From: Immersiella caudata | Taxonomy: Eukaryota; Ascomycota; Sordariomycetes; Sordariales; Lasiosphaeriaceae | Direction: 5' to 3' | Assembly (NCBI GenBank): GCA_030512335.1 | Contig: JAULSU010000005.1 | Location: 3,286,001 to 3,350,000, forward strand | Length of the DNA: 64,000 nt | Part shown: positions 41,857 through 53,177 of the stretch, piece after piece | Position numbering within the stretch: the stretch's first letter is position 1 | How the letters are laid out: each line of letters opens with the position of its first letter | Made by a program: the position numbers and the translations under genes | Notes under the pieces: model-generated | Database searches by the model: none | Told to the model about the DNA's origin: nothing | The model's input: the letters and a program-made list of their open reading frames with translations, nothing else

Positions 41857-44800
41857 GGGTACGGTAAGTCAGGCTGCACTGGGGCTTTGTTTTAGGGGCA
41901 AAAAAGGTAACGGATCGATACCACTCGCTTATATCTCGGGTTTCACATGTACACAGGCGGTATGGAATAAACACTCTAAGACTCAAGTACGCGAAGCTGA
42001 GAACAAGACAGTTGTGTTAGTATTTCTCGGGGATGGTTGGAGCTGGCAGCAGAACATTGCAGTTCACGTTCAAGATATCATCCGTCCGTAACCACGACGT
42101 GACCTAGGGTTTGATTCAGAGCAATGGACCTTATATTTTGCTTTCAATTATGAGGTAGTATTAGGTATTGTCATGAGGATCAACTAGAGTTGAAAGCACT
42201 GCCCTCTCTCTAGTTTGGCTTCACCCATGACTTTCCCCGAAGCCTCTTGAAGCCAGTGCCACCTAGCGTCCCCAAAATTGTTCTTAGGAAACTCTAAATA
42301 GGCTGTTCAACATTCAAGTTAGGACGAAAAATTAATTCTCATCGAGTCAAGAGGGAACCTTTGGAAGAAGTGCAGATATATAAGGAGTACATCAAGATGA
42401 CCATATCGTGGTCATGATTTGTTTGACACTGCCTACATAGTCCCATGGAAGTTTTAAGGAGGCGCCAAAGATAGATCTGAGCTATTTCATGTCACCCGAG
42501 ACTCGAAGTACTCGATCTCATTCTACCATTCTTTCAGCCACACGGCTCGAGTTTTCAGTTTACTAGCCAGTCAACCGAATCACTTTTAGTTGATATCAAC
42601 CGCCTGAGGTAGATATTACTGAATATTGACTCCATCCTGACAATACCACTGGCATGATCTTAGTATCAGAGGCAAAAGACAACATCTCATGAAGTCCTCT
42701 CGGACAAGGCTCAGCCATTACTCATTTACTCATCAACACACCAATATCACGCTCGATGCATCTCATCACCTCATCTCCTATCACAGGGGGGCAAGCCGTG
42801 CCGACTCCCCGACTCCCCGGCCTCAGCTCGCTTGAGCATCACCCGCCCCCTGAAAGGTGAACGCCAACGTCCAGGATTCAATGATCTTCTCAACAAACTC
42901 ACTCATCACCGTTGCATCACATGGATCCCATTCAGGACCTGGCAAAGCACTTGACAAAATAAAAAGGAAAAAGAAAGCAGGCAGCTGCGAGCAGTTGGTC
43001 CAAGCTCACGGCTGACTGCCGAAAACCGGAGAAGAATCCTGGCAACCACGGCAGGTTTCGATGCCAAGGCGTCGGTGATTGTGAGCTGTCATCTTTTTTC
43101 TCTGACGGGGGTTGAACGAAACAGTGGTGGGGCGGAATTGCAAAGCTTCATTCATTGAGCCGGGGGACCATTGAGAAACGGTGAGTTTTCTTTTCTTTTT
43201 TCCCTCGCGTTTTCGTTTCTGAAGATGGGCTTTTTCTCTTGTTTAGGACGGCCAAGGTGACAGCGGGAGCAAAAATCGAGCAGTCCGGGGATCCCAGGCA
43301 GTTCGTGAAGGTCGAAATGAACCGTAGGTCTGTGCGAGATTTCCCATTGTGACGTTGTTAGATATCGGAAGGGAAAGAGCTCCCTTGGCGTACTCAAAAC
43401 GATTGCCAGCGGATGTCAAATCAGGAAATTGAAATACTCCGCTTTTTAGTGGTAGCTAGCTTGCGAAGATCTCAACCGAAACAGAAAAACGACACGTCTT
43501 GCGACCCACGGAACGTCGCGGGACTTTGCGAGCCGTCGGTCGGCACCAGACGGCAGAGGTAGAGAGAGACGGAGGTGAGAATAAGGTGTGGTTCCCGCTA
43601 ACGCTGCCGGGCTTGAGAGAATGGGGCAAGACGTTGGGAGATCGAAACAAAAAAACGCCTTCCCACGAGAGGTGCATTGGCATTGATCTCTGCTTGCCGT
43701 GGGCGGCAGGTCAGCTGCATTCTGGATCAGAAGCTAGGTCTACCGGTGTGCAAGGTTTGCGCATCGGGAGAATTGGCGAACAGCTTGTCGCTGACTGTGA
43801 CCCGCACAACGAGGAGTTGCACGACGCGGATTAGCTATCGCTGGTGCGCGCTGATACGTGATATTTGACGCAACGGCGTGGTGGGTGTGGGGAGTGAATG
43901 GGTGTGCGCCGCGGGAATCTCCATCCCGTGAGGAGTTCTGCGAGGAGTTCGCCTGCTGTGAGTGCCTGCATACGCGAGGTCGATGAGAAGCCCCCCTCGA
44001 GTTTCGCGGGCCAAACTACATCGGGACCGTCGCGGTGTATCGCAGGCTGAGCAAGTGCCCAAAAGGGAACCAGTGACTCCTCTCTCGGCCCATATTGGGT
44101 GTTCCAACTGGACCGGGGTCTTCGAAGTGGCAAAAAAGCCTGTTGCAAGCGTCCCTCTGTGTCTGTGAGCACTGGGCGATGTGACAGCGGCTCGTTGACG
44201 CCAAATCGTCCAGGGCGTGGAAATTTAGGAATAACCGTTTCGCAGACCTTTGCAGAACTTGCGGGCCACGCAGTGCGTTTGAACGTGTGTCATGCGGCCC
44301 CGCCTGCGGCCTTGGAAAGCGATTCTAGAGCCCGCCGTCAGCCGTCTGCTCGTCGGTCAAACGAGCTCGACCTGTCCCGCCAGTCAGTGCGTTGAACACG
44401 CGCTCACCACTCGCCGACACCTCTGCTATCCGCTGAAGTAAAAGACCAGGGTTCGCGAATGTGTTGACGGGCGTGCGTCTGTGTGACGACGGCACGGGAA
44501 CGTCTCTCGAGAACCTGGATCACTCATGGCCAGTACACAGTACACGCCGCACCGAGCTGCTCGATTGATTGAGTCCGAGTGATAGTGATTGTCGGGTCAG
44601 ACGGGAGGGCGGGGAGTCCAACAGGAAGCGGCAAAAGGCGGCCACCCCTCCCCGTTCGGCCAGCGGGCTCCGACCCCTCCAGGCCCCAGGGCACTGCTGG
44701 TCAGGACACGCAGCAGCTGTGGTCTTCTCCGCACCGCGACTTGCACCTTCCCCTCACTTCCCACTTTTGGTAGGCAGGAACCCCTCGTGCGTGGTTCAAT

Positions 44801-47289
44801 GATGTGCATTTGTCCCTTTCCAAGTCCTCGTATCGGCCACTGCGCAGCTCTAATTCGAGCTACCTTTCATCTACAAGTCCATGCCCTTCGTAATTGCATT
44901 TCTTCAAGCGGGACCCCGACAGGTCTGCGCGGGAGCCGTCTCGAGCTCCCAACGCGCTCGCTGTGTTGAGTGCTGCTAATTTTACACTGACCAAGCCGTC
45001 CGCGAGCAGCACAGCGAGCACAGCAGAGCCGGACCGCAGGAGCCATCCCTGTTTCTTCAGTGTCCACGCCCCCTCAACTGCGGGGCAATCGCAGCGAGAT
45101 TGACAACGGCCAGAATGCAACACGGCAGGGGGTTCGAGTCCAAGACTCCAAGGCGATCCCACCATGTGCCAGGGGTCCACGTCCCTCCCACCTCCGCGAG
45201 CCGTCGTGACATCGCGCCGAACTTGTCAACATCACCAATCACGTCGACGCCCATCCCTGCCTGCCCCGAAAAGGGCCTGTCAGAGCCGTGTCCCCATCGC
45301 GTCCATCTGACCGCTGCCATTACGCAGTAGGTGCAAACGGCGCCGGCCCTGCGACAAACCCCATCCAGCGCCGGGGAGGGGTGAACGAAGCCCCACAGCG
45401 CTCCAGACCGAAAGGAAGGGGCATTACTCCGTGTTAACGGGTACGATCAGGGCAGTTGACACCTCGCTGAGAAGAATGTGGCGGGCTGACCATTCCTGGC
45501 TCCATCTCTCAAGTTTGGCAGCTCCTAGACTACCAGTGCGGACTAAAGTCACAGGTACTTTGCCGACGACGGGTCCTATCCGCCCGCAATATACACATTC
45601 CTGCCACGGCAGAGTGCTCCACGCCCAACGTCGCCCCGGGTCACCCAGTTGGTAAGCTCCTCTCGGTACCGGAGTTCACAGCACCACCCACTACCTTTGT
45701 GACCGTCCGCTGGTTCTCGCCATGTCGTGGCCTGAGCTGGGGCAATGGTGAGCGGATAGGTGCTTTCGAGCAGCATGGCGACGGTGGATATGATTTGCTC
45801 CCCCAAGATCCGACTCATCGAGGTCCGATTGATAGTACCAGACATCCATCTTCCAGGAGCAGCGGCGGCAGCAGCAGCGGATGCACCTCACCACGTACCT
45901 ACGGCTGGCTTCCATGTGCCGCACCCGATGGACCGAAGGATGCTCCCATCACATCACTTAGCCCATCGTTGCATCGTACTCTGATGATGTCAGTCTCGAC
46001 TTCGCGATTCGGCCGGATCACCGCACATCGTCAGCAACAAGTTGCATTCCTTGAAGGAGTGAAGGACAAGCAACCTTGAACATTCCAGCTGAGATTGTAT
46101 ACGGTTCTTTCTGCGAGGAGCTGATGCTAGGAGCCCGTTTATGGGCAAAACACCCGGCCGTCTGGCCTTGAGTCGCATCCGAGAACTGCCGACCGAAATC
46201 GCGACTCGTCAGCATGCAAGGAACCTCTTAGACGCTACGTTGCACTGCCAGCTGCTACCTGCCTGTTGTTTCTGCTGCTGTCTTGTCGTTGGAGCGCGTC
46301 TACTGAGACAACTCCGGGATCAGGGGTTTCGGGGAGGTGAATGAGCTTGCATTCTATTTAGGACGCGGTTGGTATGTGGTTGGATTTGGGAGTAACGGTT
46401 GCTTTCATGTGATGCGCAGGTAGGTTGATGCTGTGCGATGATGCTGTGTCACCCTGTTGACGCGTGGTTGAGTTGAGCGGTGGAACTTGAAATTCAAGTC
46501 CATAATTGACGTTGAATCAGTTACAGACTCGCAGGCTTAACTGAACTATGGGGACGTCGATCTCGGTCCGTGACGTTGCTATGACTTGAGTTTTGAAACC
46601 GTCTATACGCCAGAGCATGCACAGTTGAGACAGAATAAGGGGCCGCAATGGCATGCTCGTATATACTTTGACGTAGTTATAGAGTTGTCCGGTTTTTCAT
46701 TTCCAGACTCTTTTACCCCTCTTCATCTTCTCTGGGCGATTCTCGTCGCGACTGACGAGTCAAATGGGAAACTGATTCACATGGAAAGCTGCGAAAGATT
46801 ACAAGCGCACCTAGGTACAGCTGCCTCTGATTGTAGACACCCTGACAGGTATCTAACTTTGAACAACAGACATTTCTCTACTGAGGAAAACAAATCAAAG
46901 CACCGTACCTTGTTCACTTTGGAATGATCAAGTGCTCTTCGGACTCTCAAGCCACCACATCAACCGTGGAACAAAGAGACATCAGCGAAAGTCTACAACC
47001 TATTCAACTACAAGTCCGATTTGAAACCCACCGTTCACAATATTCACTAGTTCTACAAAACCGAACTTGGACTGAATTACATACACGTCGGCGGCCTCCC
47101 TCCCTTCTTTGGATTGATGGATGCTATATCAATCCCAAATATACCCGCCCGCCAACCCGCAGCCAAGACACCACCGCCGCTCGACTTTTTGATCATTGAT
47201 TTCAATGAATATTCTAGAATACCCAAAATATTGCATGAACAACCAAAGACACAAAAGCACGCACATGGCACAGCCGGATGGATATAACT
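41857..47289. other. Long non-coding stretch after the RBR gene
   Basis: No conserved coding region was found over 5.4 kb on either strand. Base composition changes along it: about 42080-42700 and 46480-47250 are visibly richer in A and T than the flanks, while 43900-46300 is GC-rich. Open frames up to about 140 codons occur but resemble shadows of random GC-rich DNA. Confidence 0.45.
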
Positions 47290-47985
47290 TCATACATACC
47301 CTCCCTCCATTATCAAAGACCTCCCCCCACGCAGCCGACAACCAAAAAAATCCAAATCACCAACCAACCACACACCACAACCGGTGAGCCATCCAGACTT
47401 CCCCCTTCCAATCATAAATTCTCCGTCCTGCGCGCCCTCTTCAATTGGCGCGCCGCCCGTTTGTGCCGCAATTGTACGTTGTCTAGGTACCTTCCTTTTG
47501 GTCTGACCGGTCACGAGAGGCGGTCCAGACCAGACCAAAGGAGATATACCATTGAATTTCTTCAGCATGTGTGAGTGGGACTCCCCATGGTCACAACTAG
47601 TGCGATGAGCGCGATGAGTGCGAGTTGGGGCACTGCGCTGCACTGCATGGACAGATATCTGAGAAACTGCCTAGGAGAAAATAGATCAGAGCAAAAGGAG
47701 AAAAAAAAATACAAACCTTCCGCCCTGGTTCACCAGCGGAAATAATTAACCGTAAAGTCACAGCGCTGTAAGCTCCAAGATTGATAAAACTCATCAAGCG
47801 AAATACCCTTTCCCACATCTCACCAGCACCCCGGATCCTCAACTTCAGCCCTCCGCAATCATTGGGCTTACCTGTGGTAGGTACCACGGTTCATTCGCCC
47901 TTTCAGTGTCCACATTGAACCAGAACCTGACCCATCTAACCCGCATCCCCTCAGCGTCAAAACCCGGTTGCAGTGGAGAAGCCAT
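47290..47985 (-). CDS. Candidate three-exon gene, small membrane protein (unrecognised)
   Basis: Three minus-strand segments, 47985-47885, 47837-47717 and 47670-47290, join in frame to 200 residues. The two introns are 47 and 46 nt with GT..AG ends; the second is strongly pyrimidine-rich with a ctgat branch-like site, as real fungal introns are. The first splice restores a Trp codon. The protein begins MASPLQPGFDAEGMRVRW, then has a likely membrane segment (VFRLMSFINLGAYSAVTLRLII) followed by SAGEPGRK, and the last exon is basic and Gly-rich. I do not recognise a family and codon bias is weak, so this could be a chance assembly. The ATG follows an untranslated stretch that contains two small ORFs. 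Confidence 0.35.
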
Positions 47986-48090
47986 TCCCCCCCACCACCT
48001 CCCCCTCTTCAAACAACCTAAACACCCGGAACCTAGCACGCCCACCCGCGGGAAAACTGGATAAAACGTGTGTGTGGCGTGCTAGTCCAT

Positions 48091-48105
48091 GTGTGTGTGT
48101 GTGTG
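48091..48105. repeat. GT microsatellite
   Basis: Seven and a half uninterrupted GT units; a shorter GT run lies at 48069-48075. Confidence 0.85.
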
Positions 48106-48409
48106 AATGCGTGCAAAAGAGAAAAATAAGACCGAGAAGGTTCAAAAAAAAAAAAAAAAAAGCGCACACCTCTATACAACTGCCCATATACCCCCAACCT
48201 AGAAATCACATGAGTCCGTTCTCAGTCGGCACACCTCCCGCCGCAGTAGGTGCGGAAGTTCGCAGTCCAGCAATACCTGAAACATGCAGGTAGTGCGTGG
48301 TGTAGACTGCAGCAGCCACCGCAAACGTCAACATACATCAACTTTCGATTGAATCCCCAACCGTGGTTGGCCAGTCGGCTTTTCTCACACCTACCCCAAA
48401 TCGGCCGGC

Positions 48410-48550
48410 TCAAACCCCAACCTCTTCCGAGTCGGTCGCTTTTTTCTTCTCTTTGACGGCATGCGGTGCAGCTTGTCTCCTCGCCGACGAAACAGCCTCG
48501 ACAATAACACCAGCCTTGATATTATCGTCAGACACCGACTCGTCGCTCAT
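48410..48550 (-). CDS. Candidate small ORF, 46 codons
   Basis: ATG at 48550, TGA at 48410-48412, with an in-frame TAA 24 bases upstream of the ATG. The product begins MSDESVSDDNIKAGVIVEAV and is mixed acidic and basic with a KEKKK run. Composition and codon use look like a protein, but nothing identifies it. It could be a microprotein, an upstream ORF in the leader of the candidate gene at 47985, or a first exon whose splice I cannot find. Confidence 0.25.
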   Translation of the reverse strand: MSDESVSDDNIKAGVIVEAVSSARRQAAPHAVKEKKKATDSEEVGV

Positions 48551-48564
48551 TTCTCCTTTTGATC

Positions 48565-48693
48565 TTAACGTAGACTGTTAAACGTCAAAGAGTCGTCCGA
48601 GGGGCGGTACGAAACGAGACGCCCTTCAACCAACCGGCCAAATATCCTTGGGCGGAAAGAATAGCGCTTTGGTTTTGGTTCGGGAGGCGTCAT
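48565..48693 (-). CDS. Candidate small ORF, 42 codons
   Basis: ATG at 48693 (context ggtaccATGA, purine at -3) to TAA at 48565. The product starts MTPPEPKPKRYSFRPRIFGR and is basic with an ending rich in Ser and Asp. It ends 15 bases before the next small ORF. Chance is a serious alternative for a frame this short. Confidence 0.2.
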   Translation of the reverse strand: MTPPEPKPKRYSFRPRIFGRLVEGRLVSYRPSDDSLTFNSLR

Positions 48694-51600
48694 GGTACCT
48701 GCGGCGCTGGCCGACACGCCCCAGGCGGGGAGCTAGCAAAAGAAAAGAACAGAAAAGTGGTAAATCTGGCCTGGGCGCGGATTGCGTGGGCGAGCCCGAG
48801 ATGACCAAAGTTTGGATGCGGAGGAGGTAGGGGGTGGTCGCTGGGCGGGGCGCTATAGCAGAGTCTGGTACGGAACACGGCCGACTGATCGCTGCCGCAA
48901 CCACTTATTGGCGGCTTCGCTGCTGAACCTTAAGAGTGACCAGATAAGGGTGTGTGGCTTTGTCAGGGTTGCTGATAGTTTTGTTGTGTTGTCCTGGGTT
49001 GGGGTTGTGTGCGAACTTTCAACCCGACCATGGAACTCGATGTTCTGATATCGACGACAAGAAGCGATTGAATGCCAACCAGTCTTTGGCTGCGTAGGGG
49101 AACTGTAGAACTGCTTGACCTGCCGTCTTGCATTGACTTTCAACTGCCGTTTGCTGGGCTCGGCCATAGAGGAGACCGTGGTTGAGGTCCCAACCCCTGG
49201 TCACAATGGGGACCGCAAAACAAACGGCCATCGCAAGCCTGCAACTGGATTGCACCGTCCCCATAGCGGCCAGAAAACAGATCAGATACCAAAGCGTCAA
49301 CCCGAACATCAAACAAATTTCAAACAAGACAGATAAGACGATCCGAGCGGTGTTGCAGGAAGCTACTGCGTCTGTCGCTTATAGGGCTGCTCGTGATATA
49401 TAAACAGAGACTATAGCAAGACCGCTTTTTCGCGGTGTGAGGTACGCCTGCCCTCCGCGTCTGCATCTGCAACTGTCGACGAAAGCAGCAAAGATGTTGC
49501 CACCGGAGCACCGAAACCGTCGCTAGCATGTCGGCAGCTTGCCAAAAACGCACCAGCTGCCTCCGTGTCCGCACAGATGAGCCAACGACAATCGAGGAAG
49601 GAAGAACGATGGGCGAGGACGGGAGAGAATGGTTGCCTCGTATGATCGGTCCGGGGGAAAAGGGGCCTCGACCGTTTGGCGCATCCGAGCCAAGGCTGCC
49701 ACCTGTGGATGGAAGCCGTGATGACATGCACGCCCTCGCCGAGCCCTGTGTCATTGGAGGAAATGAGGCCACGGCATGCTGGTGAACGGGGCTTGACTCC
49801 TATCCATTACCTGGACGATGGCGACAAGTGTCTGCCAGCAAACGGGGAGGAGACGCCACAGCATGGCTCTCTTAGGGGCCGTCTCAGGGGGCCACTTCAA
49901 CCGTGATTGCGCCGCTGGGGATGATGGCCTGGACCAATTGCGACGACATTGAACTAGCGGAGACCTGCTTTACCTTGCAATGGTGGAGTTGCACTTGGTC
50001 AGGGGTCAATGCCAGCATCCAGGTCCAGCTGGACAGGTCAAGTGATAGCGGCTGCTGCCCTTCAGGACCGCTGTGGAGCTGCCGAAGGCGAACCAACCGC
50101 CTCGGTCCTTGGTACTTTCAGCCCAAGATAGAGCTGCGATGGAGGATAACATGGCGACGACATGCTCTGGGAACAGCGGTATAGTCCCTTGGGATCATGC
50201 ATCTCCATGCCCGACCGACGACAGCGTCGGTTGTCGAGCTGAAAGAGCCTCAAAAAGAATGTGGTATCATGGATGCAGGACCGTCGCCGCAATTCATATA
50301 GGGGGGGTATTTTTGGCTCGCGAGATGCAGACGGTCCAGTGTGAGCGGGTGCCCAACAGCGGGATGCAAATTGCGCACCCACCAGGCACCCACCGACCAG
50401 AGCAAGCGAGCGAGGTTGAATGGCTTTCAGTGCTGATGGACCAGGCGCTCTCTCGCGAGAAATCACCGACCGTCCTGGGAGGAGAAGGAGAGGCGGGAGA
50501 GACAGGGAGTTTGGTTCAGGGAAATTGCCGGCGCGACACGCAGAGGGTGCGGCCTCTCGGCGGCTGACCGCAGCACAGCTTCTCAGCGGGTCGCCGAGAG
50601 GGTCTCTCGCCATCGAAAGGGGCCCGAGACGTTTCGCCGGCCTAGCAGAGCGTCCACAGCGCCCGAGACGTCTTCGACCATGCTGCGAGAGAGAAAAGCT
50701 CTTTATCTGGCAGGCTTCCACCGCGTCGTGGGGTTGGGATGGATGACTGGAACCGGGGAGGAGGAATCCGTGGTTCGACCGGGCCGTGATGGAGCACCAC
50801 TGGAGCTGACCGAGATTCGAGTGGCAAGCCGCAAGAGGGGGGCAACACGCACACACACACACGCCACCCTCCCATCTTGTCCAGCGAACGCGTTGCTGTG
50901 ATGCAAGAGGCACCAAGCCAGGGCCGCGGCAGCATGCGGAACGGGAGCTGTCCTCTGACAGATATCCACGGCTCGCAGACGTTAACTTCGGCATCGGCTA
51001 GATGTCCTGGCAATTGGAATCCGGGTTATAGGGCTTCCGTCGTCCGAAGTCGATCAAGCCCCTGAACCCAAGAAGCAAATCATGGGCCAGCCGTTGATGG
51101 TTGACGCAGAGAGACGATGGGGGACTGGAAGATGCCTGTCCAGTAGGAACATAAGGGACATGTACCCATTGCGATGTTGCTGGAACATCGCCCTTTGCTA
51201 ACTTCCAATTCCATTCCACTCCAAGCAAAGAACCGCCCAGGACGGATGGTTGATGATCCCGGGGTTGCATGCAAATCTTGGCCAGGGGTGTGCCATACCC
51301 GCTCGAAGTGTTCGGGCAAGGGTTCTCCAGATAATGACGGCTGCAACGGCGTCCCACAGCAAACAGCCCTTGAATCTCAGGCACTTCACCAGGAGTCGAG
51401 CTGGAGACGCGTCAAGTTTGGTGTTGGCGCTGTGCTTCGCATGGGGAAGGCTTCTAGACGTCCTCTGATCACCATCCTGAAACCTCGGCGACAGAAGACG
51501 GCTCAATGCGTGCAGCGTGCAACAGCGGTGGCTGAGACGCACCATCAAATTATTGGTTAGCACCAGCTGCCCGACCGGTCTCCGCGCCGTGTCCGAGATC

Positions 51601-53156
51601 GGGTTAGCTCCCCGGAGGAATCAGGTGATGCCCGTGTGATGCCGGGCTTGGAGCTCGAGGGCCTGAAGACTGCGCCGTAGCAACGGCCTCTGAGCTTCAA
51701 AGGCGCCGAGCGCAGCAGGACCAAAGTCGCAAGCATCGCGGTTTCATCGAGACCGGAGTCGCGTCTCCGAGGGAATATGCCATTCGTGATTATCCAACCA
51801 TAACACCCGCGAAAGAGGGAAAGAGTAGTGAGGGGGCATAAACCGGGGAAGATCGATAGCACGGGACGGCTGAGACCAGCAAATGGGGGCCTGTGACGGT
51901 GCGGGTGCAGCACGCTGGAGTGGCCTTAATGTGTACGATATAGCAGCGAAGGATAAAGGCGTCCATCATCATTGGCCTTCTGACCCCGCCTTGACGGCTG
52001 CATTTGGTTGAGGAGGCTGTTTCGCTAGTCCGTGTTGAGAAGCGAGAATGCGGACTGTGGTGTCCGTCGAGAGATCGCTAGAAAAGGGCACGCTTCTTGC
52101 GACTGGATAGACCGTTCGACGCTCGAGTCCCGGGCCAGAGGGAATTCGAGCGGGGATCCCCGTTGAAACAAATCGTTGTGGCGGCACGGGGCTGGCGGCG
52201 TTTGTAAATATGTGGCTTGAAATTAGCCCGAGAAACGCCCAGGCGGCAGCTTTGCCCTCGCGCGGTGCTTTGATCCCACATCTGTAACAGACGAGAGATT
52301 GGCGACGATGTGCTCAAATCTCACCTGATGCCGGTCTCGAAGGCAATCGAAAGATTAAGGCGTACGGATAATTTCCCGCGAGTGACACAGCAGTGAGGAT
52401 ACTGAGGGGTTGGGGCAGCGGGTGACATTGGCTCAGGTAGCCACAGGACCATCGCGATGGGGCGGCTTCTGTGCATAACAGGCGTGTTAAGAGGACCTGG
52501 TAAGTTCCCCGTTCATGCCGGGGCAGATCCTGGTTTCAAGCGGCGAGGCACGGAGATGTTGGGTATGCAGGCTGCAAAGAACACCACCCAGGGCGCAACT
52601 GGATGGGATTGGACCTATGTAGCAGACCGACTGCATGCAACGAGATATTCACGTCGTCGTGGCGCAACCATGATGGGTCGCTGTCTTGCGTTGCGCTGGG
52701 CGACATTCGCAATCGAAAGAGGGGGATGATTGACATTGGAAAGCGTGGTGACAGGGAATTATCCCAGGCTTGCCATGCGCGGTCCCAGTTGCCGGCCTGT
52801 GCGCAATGCATCGGAGGATATTGTGGAGAGAGGCATGCCACGCAGTGGGCAACATCGGGGTGTGGTGCGTGGTGTGTGGGACGGGCTGCCGAGATGTTCG
52901 AGCACAGCGCAGCGGTTGACCGGTCGCCAGGCCGCGACTGTGTCTCCTGCTTAACTTGAAGCGGGACGCCTGGTCGATGCGGCCGCGTTGGCTTCCGTTG
53001 AGTGACGACGTTCTCTATTCGTCCTCTCCTCGCTGTGCGCTCTGCCTGTGTGCTTCGGCGGCGATGCGGCACGGTTCCCTTGAGGGGCAATGTGCTACTA
53101 CTGCAAACCCAAAGCTACAGGTTGTGTCTGTCGCTGGGCGAGAGTGATTGAGGACA

Positions 53157-53177
53157 CAGCAGCAGCAGCAGCAGCAG
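53157..53177. repeat. (CAG)7 triplet repeat
   Basis: Seven perfect CAG units in non-coding DNA. Confidence 0.85.

Larger units (their letters stand above)
47986..49400. other. Non-coding stretch with small ORFs and simple repeats
   Basis: Upstream (minus-strand sense) of the candidate gene at 47.3-48.0 kb. It holds a GT microsatellite, an A tract of about 18 (48142-48160), and the two small minus-strand ORFs listed separately. No conserved gene was seen. Confidence 0.4.

Noticed and set aside
45126..45142. Sequence ggttcgagtcc resembling a tRNA B box
   Set aside because: The T stem has only two pairs and no cloverleaf can be formed around it.
50062..50994. 310-codon minus-strand frame in the desert
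   Set aside because: Composition rich in Cys, Arg, Ser and Pro as expected from random GC-rich DNA; no domain, no promoter-like start.
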